From positions 2,384,501 to 2,448,500 of the forward strand of contig JAITYX010000075.1 of the NCBI GenBank assembly GCA_021018815.1: 64,000 nt of DNA, written 5' to 3'. Below the pieces are notes generated by a model. The model worked only from the letters and a program-made list of their open reading frames with translations, ran no database searches and had not been told where the DNA came from. Each line of letters begins with the position of its first letter. Within the stretch, counting starts at the first letter, position 1. The stretch comes from Talinum fruticosum (Eukaryota; Streptophyta; Magnoliopsida; Caryophyllales; Talinaceae). This document shows positions 10,307 to 21,349 of the stretch, in pieces. The translations under genes and the position numbers were made by a program.

Positions 10307-11663
10307 TTCCCTTTACCAGTAGTGAGATGTGATTCCTTAGGATTAGCTTGAAATCTTGCACAAAGGCGGACACTAAACATGATATCTAGCTTACTAGATG
10401 TGACATAGAGTAGAGATCCCATCATACCCGTGTAGAGTTTCTAATCTACTTCTTTACATTTCTCATCTAAGTCTAGTTTAGTACTACTACTCATTGGTGT
10501 TGCTCGCATGCTTTAGATCTTGTAGCTTGTACTTCTTCAATAACTCCTTGGTCTATTTGATTGATGAACATAGATGTCATTATTCTCTTCCTTGATTTGC
10601 AATCCAAGGAAGAAATTGAGTTCTCCCATCATGCTCATTTAGAACTCTTGTCTCATTAACTCGTAAAATTCTAAATGTGACTTTTCCTCCTTTCGTAAAA
10701 CTTATGTCTCATTAACTCAATTTCTAAATCATGTTTTCAAATCTGGGAGCTTATTTCAGACCATATAAAATCTTTTGCAATTTAAAAACATGATTTGGAA
10801 ATTGAGAATTTTCAAATCCAGGGGTTGCTTAACATAAACTTATTCTTGAATATAACCATTAAGAAATGAACATTTAACCTCCATTTGATAAAGCTTAAAG
10901 TTAATGCTAGATGCAAATGCTAAGAGAATTCTGATTGCCTTAATCCTGGTAAAGGTTTCCCCATAATTAATTCCCTCTTCTTGGTTATATCCCCGAGTAA
11001 CTAGTCCGGATTTACTTCGACTACCAAACCTCCTCATCCAGCTTTGTTCTTGGAAACCCATTTAGTTCCTATTACCTGGGTGATCGAAGGTCATTTGGTT
11101 AGAGTCTAGACTTGGTTTCTTTTAAATTGATTTCATTCTTCTTGCATGGCCTCTACCTATTCAGGTTCAAGTAGGGCTCTAGTGCATTTTTAGGTTCAAT
11201 TAATGATATGAATGCCGATAATGCATATAGATTTTAAAAAGAAGAACAAGTTCTTACCCAACTTTTGATATCCGAAGGAATGTTCTCAGTGGGTGTCTGG
11301 ATGCATATTTGAAAGCTTTATCTGTCCTCCGATTTACCAGGTTTGTTGGATGAATAGTCCGATCTTTAGTTGGTTTAACTTCTTGAACACCTTCAATTTG
11401 ATCTTCGCATTCGAGCTGGCTCTTGAACCGGCTCATTCCGAGTTGGTTCGTTCCGAGTTACTTCATTCCGAGTTGCCTCGGCTTCTTTTGTTTTGGTTCA
11501 ATCTCGAGCTCGGCTTCAACTATATCATCTTCATCTCTGTTAAGCTTGAGATCCGAGAAAGTGGATTCACTTGTCCTGCGATGGTCAATCTTATTAAAGA
11601 CAACATGGATACTTTCTTCCACTTTATTAGTTCTATTGTTAAAAATTCTATAAGCTTTACAAT
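10307..11663 (-). mobile_element. Reverse-oriented copia pol fragment
   Basis: Read on the minus strand from 11663 down, this matches 4480-5700 of copia A: the integrase tail, then RT. The block 11061-10840 shows the KARLV-like start, GYNQEEGINYGETFT, then KLYQMEVKCSFLNGYIQE, with Asp to Glu at the first catalytic position. Near 10450-10320 the motifs GMMGSLLYVTSS and FSVRLCARFQANPKES mark the RT end. It has no LTR of its own and is cut on one side by copia A and on the other by the Tat LTR, so it is older than both. It may belong with the reverse copia pieces at 35356-44636. Confidence 0.88.
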
Positions 11664-13078
11664 TGTAGACACCTAAAAAGTGTCGTCCTTTATCTCTTTA
11701 TTTATTTATTTTTATGTGTTGGCTCGATGATGATAATCCCGAGTCCTGTCTCGAGGATCTAGATCTTGGACTATGATCGATTGGTGTAACATAAGCCGTC
11801 AAAGCACAAAAACCCCCAAGCACCAAATAAACAACCTTTTACCTTGGTTCGGTCCACAAATCCTCTTTCTTTCGGATCATCCAAGAACCCGGCCGAGCTT
11901 TTAGAGATTGTGGAGTTTGATGCTATGTGCCTGGAAATTCCAAGTTCGAGTAGTGCATTCTACTTTTATCCAACTCGGACAAGGAGCTAAAGACTTGATG
12001 TCGGAGTTAAAGCGTTTCATTTTATGATCATGAGCATGAAAGTGTTGCGTTTAAGCTTCACAAGACAGCCCACACGAGGCTAGAAGCTTTTCCCCTCAAA
12101 ACGACGTCGTGGCGGGTGCCTCGCCTTCTAGAAGCATCAAGTGGAACACTTCATTTTGGCTTGGAGAGTCCCTTGGGGACACAACTAAGGCACGAAACCC
12201 TAGGGCGCCGGGTGGCCGACGCCAATCTGGTTTTATCACCTTCCGATCCTCGTTCAATCTCTTAGGATTTGGCCCGGTTTATTTCCGGATGTTTAGATGG
12301 CTGAAAGGAGGCAAACCCTAGGTCATTTGTGACCTAGGTCCTCTCCTATAAATAGAGAGCCTTGGCTCTCTTTTCTACACGACTACTTGCATTAGCATCA
12401 CATCGCAAAAGCTAACCGGAATATTCTCATCTAAACGTTTCTCTGTCGAAATCAATCTTAAGCATTCATCTAATTATTGCTTACTCGTAGTTGAATCGGT
12501 GCAAAGAGATAAAGAATATTCAATTATTCTCGATCTCTCGGACACTTATTCAATCGATCGTTACCATACCCTACACAAATACCTCACAAAAACAAGTCCT
12601 TTTCTTTTTCTTGTTGCCGTTGCATCAAGTGATCCAGTGTGGAGATCCAGATTAGCGAGATGGGACAACCTAAGGGCAATTATGCAGCCTTTGAATGGTT
12701 TTTTTAGTTTCATGCTTTTTATCGATTTTTGTATTATGGTTTAAGAGATGTAATCGCTCCTTTAAATTCCTTTTCGACCGATATAATTCTTTTATTTGTC
12801 ATCTGTTCTTTTCTTTATCGCTTTCTTTACCGTTTTCTTTATTGATTTCTTTACTATGTTTGGTTGCTTTTATTTATCATCGTAATAGGCCACCTGGTTG
12901 TTTGTTTTACATCATTCTAATACACTACTCGAATTAGTAATGGCCGTCTTCGGAAGGGTGGAACGGAAGGGTTTTCCCTACGTTTCGTACCTTTGCCCAC
13001 GAATCCGATTCTTGGTTCAAAGACCTTTGGGGATAAATCATTTCATATCCATGTGGGCCCGAGGTCGTGGTTCCTACA
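11664..13078 (+). repeat. Tat element 5' LTR, 1415 bp
   Basis: Starts TGTAGACACC and ends GGTTCCTACA, followed at once by the primer site. A homologous LTR lies at 44637-48268. This copy lacks about 600 bases seen near the 3' end of the other. A TATA box is at 12347-12355. Open frames inside it (for example 12109-12321, 12898-13149) are not family coding regions. Confidence 0.88.
12347..12355 (+). promoter_or_regulatory. TATA box in Tat 5' LTR
   Basis: TATAAATAG in the context GTCCTCTCC...AGAGAGCC. The second Tat LTR has the same block at about 46955 (CTTATAAATAGAGAGCC), so it is conserved and probably the element promoter. Confidence 0.72.
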
Positions 13079-13079
13079 A

Positions 13080-13097
13080 TGGCGACTCCACTGGGGA
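13080..13097 (+). promoter_or_regulatory. Primer binding site of Tat element
   Basis: TGGCGACTCCACTGGGGA begins one base after the LTR end (CTACA|A). This block follows the LTR in many plant Tat-type elements. I do not assign the tRNA. A similar GGGGATAAATCATTT phrase occurs both here and at about 13029 in the LTR end, suggesting a small local duplication. Confidence 0.75.
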
Positions 13098-13837
13098 TAA
13101 ATCATTTATTAAAAGGGCGAAACTTGAAAATTTGAGTAGTGTGTTTTAATGATGTGCTTGCATTAGGCATACCTGCATTTAGTAACCTTTGAACTAGTTT
13201 AAATATTGTTTTTACCACTAGGAAAATTTTGTTGTGCCCCCTATTTACCCTTTCTAGAGAGAGGCTCCCACGGGTTCCTTAAGGTGGCCGAACTAAGCTT
13301 GATTTCCCGAGGAAATTATACGTCCTCCCTCGTAAGACGCGCTTTTGGGCTAAACCTTTTGGTTCACCGAGAGACACCGAGAATTATGGTTGGTATCCTT
13401 ATCCGTGCAACCCATGGGGGACTAAATTCTCGGACTACGTGTCACCATGTATCCAAGCTCTTTAACTCTTTGACCATAGAACTTTTGGACTTTGAGGTGT
13501 CACCCGGACTTCAAGTGCATGCTTGAATGAGTGTGTGTGTTTTAGATTTAATCTTTTATTTGTGAACCTTTAGGAATAGGTGAGGAGTGCTGATTAGACC
13601 CTTGCATGGGTGAAAATAAAACACTTTAATAAATTTCCTAGAGTCGGTCCGTTATGTGAATTTAGCCAAAAGTCAAAATTCCTTCTCCTATTAGGGTTGG
13701 TCCATTGTTTTCACTTCCATGTCATTTCAAAAATTCCCTTTTAGTAGCCTAAGCAGTAGCTATTTGTGAAAGGGACTCACCAAAAGTCCCCTTCTCTTAT
13801 TGTCTACTCTTTTTATTCTTTCACATTTTCATTCTCC

Positions 13838-14095
13838 ATTTGCATTAGCCAAATAAAATCATCTCATATTAGGTGAGTCTACCCGCATTAGCCAAATAAA
13901 ATCATCTCATATTAGGTGAGTCCATTTGCATTAGCCAAATAAAATCATTTCATATTAGGTGAGTCCATTTTCATTAACCGAATAAAGTCATCTCATATTA
14001 GCTGAGTCCACTTGCATTAGCCAAATAAAGTAATCTCATGTTAGGTGAGTCCATTTGCATTAGCCAAATAAAGTCATTTTCTAATAGATAGGTCC
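13838..14095 (+). repeat. Tandem repeat in Tat leader, ~42 bp unit, about six copies
   Basis: The phrase GCATTAGCCAAATAAA(A/G)T recurs about every 42 bases, followed each time by ATCTCATATTAGGTGAGTCC with small changes. The leader (13079-14456) is otherwise non-coding. Confidence 0.9.
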
Positions 14096-14107
14096 ATTCC
14101 TTTCATT

Positions 14108-14280
14108 TTTGCATCTAGTTCAGAATTCATCTCAAATAAGCAAATGTGTTATCATATAGGAAGCATCTTTTCTTTAAGGAACATCCATTTCTCATTTTGC
14201 ATCTAGTTTAGAATTCATCTCAAATAAGGAAATGCATTATCGTATAGGAAGCATCTTTTCTTTAAGGAGCATCCATTTAT
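14108..14280 (+). repeat. Two-copy ~80 bp direct repeat in Tat leader
   Basis: A block containing GCATCTAGTTCAGAATTC, AAATAAGCAAATG and GGAAGCATCTTTTCTTTAAG occurs twice in succession with few differences. It extends the repeat-rich leader just upstream of gag. Confidence 0.85.
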
Positions 14281-14456
14281 TAGATCATCATCTGAATTAA
14301 GTCATTCATCATATCATCATCACATTCTTTATGTGCATCCAAATAAAAGCATCCTTAGTTCCTTCGGGTCTTGTGCTGAAGTCCCTTCCTCCTAAAAGTG
14401 ATCTTCTTTCACATGGTCCTAAACCTCATACTTTGGGCTGTAGATTATTGAAGTCC

Positions 14457-16440
14457 ATGGCAGGCGAGTATCGTTAGAATCGAACTCTAAAATATTAGAA
14501 CGTCTCACCAAGGAGTCCGACACATCTTCCTTTCTTTCTACTCCGTGGTCTACATCGGTGAGACAAGCTTCGGTGCATACTACACCGTCACAGATATACT
14601 CTTTGTTCTAAGATAGTACTTAAAAGAGTTCCCTTCCAATGGATCCTAACCTGAATAATATCTTAACCTCGCCTACTTAATGAGAATATCGCTAAGGTGG
14701 AAACCAGGTTGAATGATCAAGAAGAATATATATCATCCATATCAAGGGATATTAAGACTATCATAATGGCTATTGAGGCTAGTAAGAGAGATGAGGAAGC
14801 TGAATGTTTAAAAAGGAAAGAGGCCAAAGAAGCTAAACATTTGAGAAGGGAGACGACCTTGGCTTTGCAACCTCCACCTGTTTTGTCTCCTCCAAGTAGT
14901 CCTAAATGAAAATCCTCTAAACCCGAATCCAAATCTCAACCTGATTCCCATTTAGATTAGATAGAATGGATGTTAAGGAAGTCATCCATGTTCAGTAATC
15001 ATTGCTTTGATCATAAGGGATTCACTCCAATCCCTAAGTGTAAACTACCTCTTATGTTTACCATGCCCGATATCCAGTTCAAAAGTTTTGAAAATCCCTA
15101 TCATCATGTACGCAACTTCTTGGGAGCAATGACTCTTAAGAACATTCTTGAAGACACTTACCACATCATCTTCCCTTGGACATTTAATACTGATGTAATG
15201 AAGTGGTATAATGCGGTTGACCCACGCAAGGTTACCAATTGCACAAATTTGTGCAAGGAGTTCCTCCATCAATACTCTTATAAGATTGATCTACCTATTA
15301 CCTTAAAAGACTTGGAATTAATAAAGTAAGACGAGAAGGAAAGCTTCATGGATTTTCTTACCCGATGGAGAGCAAAAGCAGCCCATATGGTTGATCGACC
15401 CTTCAAGAAGGAGCAAGTTCGAATCATCGTAAAAACCTTCAGCCCAATTACAATCAGCACCTCAAATTTCAACCCATGATGAGCTTTTCAACCCTTGGAG
15501 ATGTTGGTTTGCCGATAGAAGAGGAGATGTCTATTGCAACCACAAAAGTCACGACTCGGATACGAGAGTTAATTATCATTCCAAAGATAAGAAAACCTCC
15601 AATACGAGTAATGCTACCAAGTGGTACAGATGTCAATGCCCTCAACAGTATACCGACTACACTCCTATTGATACTTCTTACACCAAAGCCCGTGATCATC
15701 TCTTGGAAAAAGGGAAGATATAATTGCCACCTATTAGAGCGGAATTAGAAACAACGAAACAATCCAAAAATTGGGACATGAGAAAATTTTGCAAGTACCA
15801 TCGTGCATGACGACACAATATGGAACAGTGTTGGACATTCAAGAACAAACTAGAAAGCATGTTTCGAAGGGCAACTACCCTCCCTAAGGTTGCCCTGAAA
15901 CCAAGCAATAATAAAAACTCTTTTAGCAGGCACTTTAGCCATCTTCACTAAACCCATTCCGGGTCAGTGGGATCCGCCTATTTTTATCCTAGAAGTTACT
16001 GAACCAAAGCCACTTCTTAGTTTACCTCCATTATATCCGAAGTCCAGGGGATGTGGGTAAGTGATGAAGAAGATGTCTACGAAACAAGAAGCAATATCGA
16101 TAACAATCATGATGACTTCGGGGCACACCACCCTTGGAAGAAGAAGACTTTTAGGGAGACACTAAGAGTCCTGTAATTCAGTTTTTACTTGATCCGGCGG
16201 CACAATGCACCCCTAGGTCCACAACAAACTCAAGAAGCCCCAACCGAGTCCGAAGCTACAAGGAAGAAGACCTAATACTTAAGCAACTCCAAAAATTAAA
16301 AGCCAACATCTTAATCTGGCAATTAATGTCCGCTTCCCGAAACATAGGTAGGCTTTAATCGATGCACTCAGCAAGATCGAAGTTTCTCCCGAAACCACGC
16401 TAGAGGAAGTAGTAGGATTGGTTAACGAGTGGCGATGGGA
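14457..16440 (+). pseudogene. Tat gag remnant
   Basis: The likely ATG is at 14457. A helical N-terminal region (14697-14909) is rich in Glu, Lys and Arg, as expected before the capsid domain. The retrotransposon gag domain is readable at 14985-15475: PKCKLPLMFTMPDIQFKSFE, then W-x-F-N-x-D-V-M-K-W-Y-N-A-V, EFLHQYSYKIDLP, and, after a stop at 15328, FMDFLTRWRAKAA. Near 15779-15860 the sequence MRKFCKYHRA...NMEQCWTFKNKL corresponds to the C-terminal C-x2-H...H-x4-C-like motif of Tat gag. Stops and shifts are frequent. Gag forms the particle. Confidence 0.86.
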
Positions 16441-16870
16441 CCATCAATTTTGATCGGGAAGATCTCCCGTAAGAAGGTATTGCACATAACAATGCCCTTT
16501 ACCTAATCGTAACTTGCATCAACAAGTTTGTTTCCCTAACCTTGGTAGACAATGGATCGAGTAGTGAACGTATGTCCCCGGAGAACTACTAGAGGGTTAG
16601 GAATTAGGGAGCAATGACTCTTTAAACAAATTGTCCATCTTTGAGCTTACGATAATTCTAAATAAACGAGTCTTGGAAACACCGACCTTGCCAATCAATA
16701 TAGGGCCAGTAGAGAGGAACATTGAATTCCAAGTCCTAGATATCCTATCTACCTTCAACTTACTTCTAGGACGCCCTTGGTTTATTATGATCATCGAGAG
16801 GTGCCCTATACATTACATCAAAAGGTCAAGATGATTATTAAAGGTCAAGTCATAATCGTCAACGGGGATA
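16441..16870 (+). pseudogene. Tat aspartic protease remnant
   Basis: HNNALYLIVTCINKFVSLTL leads to LVDNGSS at about 16542-16562, the active-site block; Tat-type proteases often have DNGSS where other lineages have DTG/DSG. The second conserved block at 16675-16830 reads LPINIGPVERNIEFQVLDI and then LLLGRPW, the flap and LLGRxW end of the fold, followed by HQKVK. Stops at about 16590 and several shifts separate the blocks. Confidence 0.85.
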
Positions 16871-16921
16871 ATCTTTGTGCTATTATTACTTCCAAAGAAT
16901 CTATAGTGGAGATCGAACACG

Positions 16922-18900
16922 ATGTCAATGCTGAGGAACTATACGGATTTGAAATTGTTCGCTGCCTTAGAAAGGGATGAAGCACCTTTTACCTTTAACC
17001 CTTATGGCAACCCTAGTGTCCATTCGATGCTTAAGAAGAAAGGGTATTTTCCAGTGTCTTGCTGCAGTCGAAGGGCATACCGCCCTATTCTTTCACCACT
17101 TGAATCTACTAATAACTACAACTTTGGACTAGGCTATCAACCTACTGCTAAGGAAATAGCTCAAGCCAAGTGGGAAATTCAAATAAAGAAGACCGCACCA
17201 CACAGCCGCTTTATTAAGCCCTTTCCCTATACTCTAAGTGGGAAATTTCTAAGAGAAGGAGACAACTTCCCTCATTATAGTGTTCCTTAGCCCTACTACA
17301 TCAAGGAAAAAGGTATCTTGGTACCGGTCCGGAGATTTTTAATGATTACTATATTCTGGAAAAAGAGGCACTTTGCCTCCTTAAAGAGGGACAATCCACA
17401 TAAGACTGGACCAACCTCGCCGGAAACAACCTTTTTGATCTTCTATTCGGCCAAGAGGGTAATCTAGAAGGGAACTCGGCCTCGCATCGTCACGAGCTAT
17501 GTCGTACTCCACGCTTTAATCTCGTTTAGGTTTATCACCGAATACATATTGAAGGGTCTAAGCATGTTACTTGGATTGACGCCGAGGAGGGACAGAATTT
17601 GCTATTAGCCTAGGAGCGCATCCTCTTTTTGAGTCTAGTACTAGGGCTTATACTTCTCCTTATGTTGTTCCTAGTTCTTTTCTTCCTTATGTTGTTTCTA
17701 GTTCTGTTTCGAGTCCGATGTACTCGTTGCTTCATTCAATAAAGTGAACCTTTCGCTTACTCCTTGCCTCCTCTTACTCTTAATTGGTTTGGCTCTAATG
17801 ATGAACAAGAAATTCTCGAAGAATGAATAAAAGCTATGGAAGATCATGAAAATCGCTCACTAATAATAGAGAAAACAATAACAATTAATCTGGGGTCGAT
17901 TGATGAACCACAAGAAGTTAAGATTGAGAAAACTTTGGATCCGAAGAGCGTAAGAAATTCACTTCGCTCCTTACGTAAATTCTCGATGTCTTTGCATGGT
18001 CCTACAAAGACATGCCGGGTATAGATCCGAGTACAACGAGTAACACATAATTCCGCTTATGAGGACGCTAAGCTAGTCAAGCAAAAGTTGAGGAGGATGA
18101 AGCTAGAATGGGCTTTGAAGGTTAATGAAGATGTTCGAAGCGGTTGGAGGTCGGGTTCATTGAGGTAGTTCACTATCCTAAATGGGTAGCAAATATAGTT
18201 CCAGTCTCGAAGAAAGATGGCAGGGGTTGGTATGTGTGTTGACTTGTGGGATTTAAACAAGGAAAATCCTAAAAATGATTTCCTATTGCCTTATATTGAT
18301 CTTATGGTAGATAATACAACAGTCATGCTTTGCTCTAGTTCATGGACGGTTATGCTAGGTATAATCAGAGTTAAGATGGTCGAAGAAGATATGAAGAAGA
18401 CGACCTTTATCACTCGATAGGGAACTTATCTGTTATGTGGTGATGCCATTTGGGATACAAAATGCTCTGGTGCAACGTAATCGGAGGATAGCAACAACAC
18501 TACTACATGATATGATCCATAAAGAAGATGAAGTTTACGTAGATGATGTGATCATAAAATCCAAAGATAGGATTGGGCAGTGACTCGACCTAAGAAAATT
18601 CTTCCGTAGACTTAGGAAGTGCAACATGCGCCTAAATCCTCGAAAGTGTGCCTTTGGAGTTACCTCGGGTAAATTGTTAGGCTATGTTGTTAGTCTTAGA
18701 GGAATTGAACTTGATCCATCCAAGATCAAGCCATTCTGGAGATCCCCCACCAAGTACGTAAAAAGAGATAAGGGGTTTCCTAGGACGTTTAAGGTACATC
18801 GGTCGTTTCATGTCAAAACCGACTATGGTCTCGTGAACCTACTTTCAAGAAACTAAAGAAAGGATCTCGAGCCCATTTAGGATAACTAGTGCCAACAAAC
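16922..18900 (+). pseudogene. Tat reverse transcriptase remnant with linker
   Basis: The linker block GLGYQPTAKE (about 17127) is typical of Tat polyproteins. RT proper starts near 18100 (MKLEWALKV-like), followed by VHYPKWVANIVPVSKKDGRG, a DLWDLNKENPKNDFLLPYID block (family DYRDLNKA-x-P-K-D-D-F-P-L-P), then K-T-T-F-I-T-R before a stop at 18419. The active site YVDDVIIKSK is at about 18535-18565. NPRKCAFGV(T)SGKLLGYVVS (18630-18700) is the thumb/connection. Many stops occur. The enzyme copies element RNA into DNA. Confidence 0.9.
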
Positions 18901-18949
18901 ATTCTAGAAAGTTAAGGAATACCTGGCTAATCCTCCAATATTAGTTCCA

Positions 18950-19300
18950 CCCCATTCGTGGAAACCATTACTTCTATATCTCACCACAACGTAAACATGA
19001 CTATGGGAGCCATGCTAGCACAACAAGACGGGAAAGAAGAATGCGCGATCTACTATCTAAGCATGAAGTTCCCGGATTACGAGACTAGATACATGCCATT
19101 AGAGAAGACATCATTAGCATTAGTCTAGGATACCAAGAAGCTCGGACACTATATGTTAGCCCACACTGGTACATGTAGTGGCACCTATGGATCCTATTAA
19201 GTACATACTTGAGCAATCTTTCGTCGGCAGTAAGATAGCGCGATGGACAGTCATGCTATTAGAATTCGAACTCATGTTCATCCCTAAAAAGTAATCAAAG
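18950..19300 (+). pseudogene. Tat RNase H (first domain) remnant
   Basis: Between about 19020 and 19170 the frame reads CAIYYLSMKFPDYETRYMPLEKTSLAL and then KKLGHYMLAH, matching the gypsy RNase H segment A-I-Y-Y-L-S-K-x-F...E-T-R-Y...LEK. It lies directly after RT as expected. A stop interrupts the frame at about 19123 and the end is frameshifted. Confidence 0.85.
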
Positions 19301-19384
19301 GAAGGATAGTATCGAATTCTTAGCTGATCCGCTTGTGCTCGAATTACAACCCGAACACCTTGATTTTCCGGACGAGGATATTTT

Positions 19385-19760
19385 GCAAGTAGAGGTGGAC
19401 GTTTGGACAATGAACTTTGGGGGCACTTCCAATCGAAGGGCTTTGGAGTAGGAATTCTTGTAGTCTCGCCGGAGGGAGTATATACTCCCATTTCGGTCAA
19501 ACTAGACTTCGAGTTTACCCATAACGTTGCAAAGTACGAGGCTTGTATCACAGGACTTGAGGCTACAACAGAGATCGAGGTTAAGAATATTAGGGTTTTT
19601 GGTGATTCCAGCTTGATCATCAACCAGATTACGCAATGGTGGAAGGTACATAGTGAAGCCGTGGCACCCTACCAAGCATACTTGACGAATTATCTAAACA
19701 CTTGAAGAACATCTCTTTCACATAGCTCCTTAGGGATGATAATCAATTTGTGGATGCATT
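19385..19760 (+). pseudogene. Tat second RNase H (archaeal-type, aRH) remnant
   Basis: A 100-codon open frame (19403-19705) contains GVGILVVSPEGVYTPISVKL, then NVAKYEACITGLEAT, then VFGDSSLIINQI. These are the second RNase H signature blocks: beta strand with G-x-G, N-x-A-E-Y-E-A (the Glu is Lys here, K-Y-E-A), and x-D-S. The expected first Asp block (F-D-G-A) just upstream is frameshifted. Presence of this domain after the first RNase H identifies the Tat lineage. Confidence 0.85.
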
Positions 19761-20017
19761 AGCTAAGTTAGCATCCATGATCAATATCCCTACCGGCATT
19801 CACTCAATGCCCGTTCATATTGAGCGGTAGAGTCATTCTCGCACACATCTGCGCATTAAAGTGTCTAATACTAACCATACCATCTCGGTATCATGATATT
19901 TATCAGTATTTGGATAAGTGACAAGTATCCCTTGGACTCCACACCTAGAGCCCAATGAGCCATCGGAATGTTGGCCACCCAATTCTTCATCAATCGGGGA
20001 AACTGTTCAACAACATT

Positions 20018-20045
20018 CACTATTACAGAACCGCTTTTAACTACA
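20018..20045. repeat. Left terminal inverted repeat of CACTA A
   Basis: CACTATTACAGAACCGCTTT continuing TAACTAC. It pairs with 25972-25999 in inverted orientation; the first ten bases match exactly. Confidence 0.9.
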
Positions 20046-20345
20046 ATTAAAACGACATTTAACGATGGTTAACGAAGCGCCGTGTATTTGGGTGTCATTG
20101 AATGTAACATTTTTAACGATGGTTCAACAACCGTTATAGTAGGTCACCTCGACGACGATTTTCATGAAAAACCGTCGTCATAGGTACCTATATAATGACT
20201 GGTTTGTCAAAGATAACCGTCGTCATATATTTACATATGACAACGGTTCTCTTTGACAAACTGTCATCATAGGTCCTACTCGAAAGCCAAATTTGTTCAA
20301 GCTTATGACAACTGGTTCTAATTTATAAACCGTCATAATAGGTCT
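20046..20345. repeat. Left subterminal repeats of CACTA A
   Basis: Short motifs of type AACCGTCGTCATA and its complement TATGACGACGGTT occur about every 30-40 bases in both orientations. In En/Spm-like elements such repeats bind the element-encoded protein; that role is inferred here from position and repetition. Confidence 0.82.
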
Positions 20346-21349
20346 TTATTTTTTTAAATAGTTTTTTTGTTTTTTTTCCTTCCCCGTACAAAGAGCACTC
20401 CAAAATACATCACAACCGACACAAAGAACAAACCAAGCAACCTCAATTTTCAAAGATAAATACAAGAATTTCCAATAATACAAGAATTTCCAACTTACTA
20501 CAACCACAACAAATTTCCATATGAATAAGTTTGCAACACGCGTTCCATATTTCACATTTAAATTTCAAGACTATATTACAGCTTGCTTGTTTCGAGTTGT
20601 TGCAAAGGTAGCCTAGAAAACATAATTACGTCATATTTGAACTCCGAACAAGCAATATAGTCATAAAAACATAATACCACATGTCTCTTCTTAAAAATTA
20701 AGGAACACAAATAGGACATTTCACTAACAATGTCTACATCCTTTGTCATTGTCCTAAATAGATGCCCGTCATGTAGTTCCTTAGCTTGGAGTTTATGCAG
20801 GGGGTAGACTGGACAATAAGCTGGAAGTGAGATTAGCTTACTTGGATGGTATGATCTTATTTTGCTTCTTGGAGTTCCTGCAGGGGTAGAGGTTGTTCTA
20901 CAATATAAAAATTGAGGAAAACATTACAATTATTCATAAGAAACACTACAAGAATTTACAAGAAACATTACAATTATTCACACGAAACATTACATGAATG
21001 ATGTCCCTTATCGAATGATAATCTTCTACCCTTCCAATTGGACAACTTATTGTCCTTATTTTGATCCTCATCGAACAAAATCATATGTTTACATGAATAT
21101 TACAAGTCAAAAATAATGACAAGCACGCTGCAGTTTCTAAAACAAGCAACAACATTGGATATCATCCGGAATAAATTAATGTTTGTACCGAGTTGATATA
21201 ATTATATGGTTTATGCCTTTTTCCCCTCCTTTAGACTTATCTTCAATATATATGCCCTCTTGATGGTCAACCCTTAAATATGGTTCTTCAAAATTGGGAT
21301 CCTCGGTTTCGACAGGCATTCCCAAGGAGAAGGGTGGGGTCTCCTCAAC

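Noticed and set aside
13838..14095. Possible satellite or centromeric array
   Set aside because: Only about six units, confined to the Tat leader between primer site and gag.
18217..18420. Separate small gene
   Set aside because: It is one in-frame piece of the Tat reverse transcriptase, not an independent gene.
20046..20345. Possible CRISPR-like spaced repeats
   Set aside because: The motifs are short, occur in both orientations and vary in spacing. They are CACTA subterminal repeats, also seen at three other element ends.
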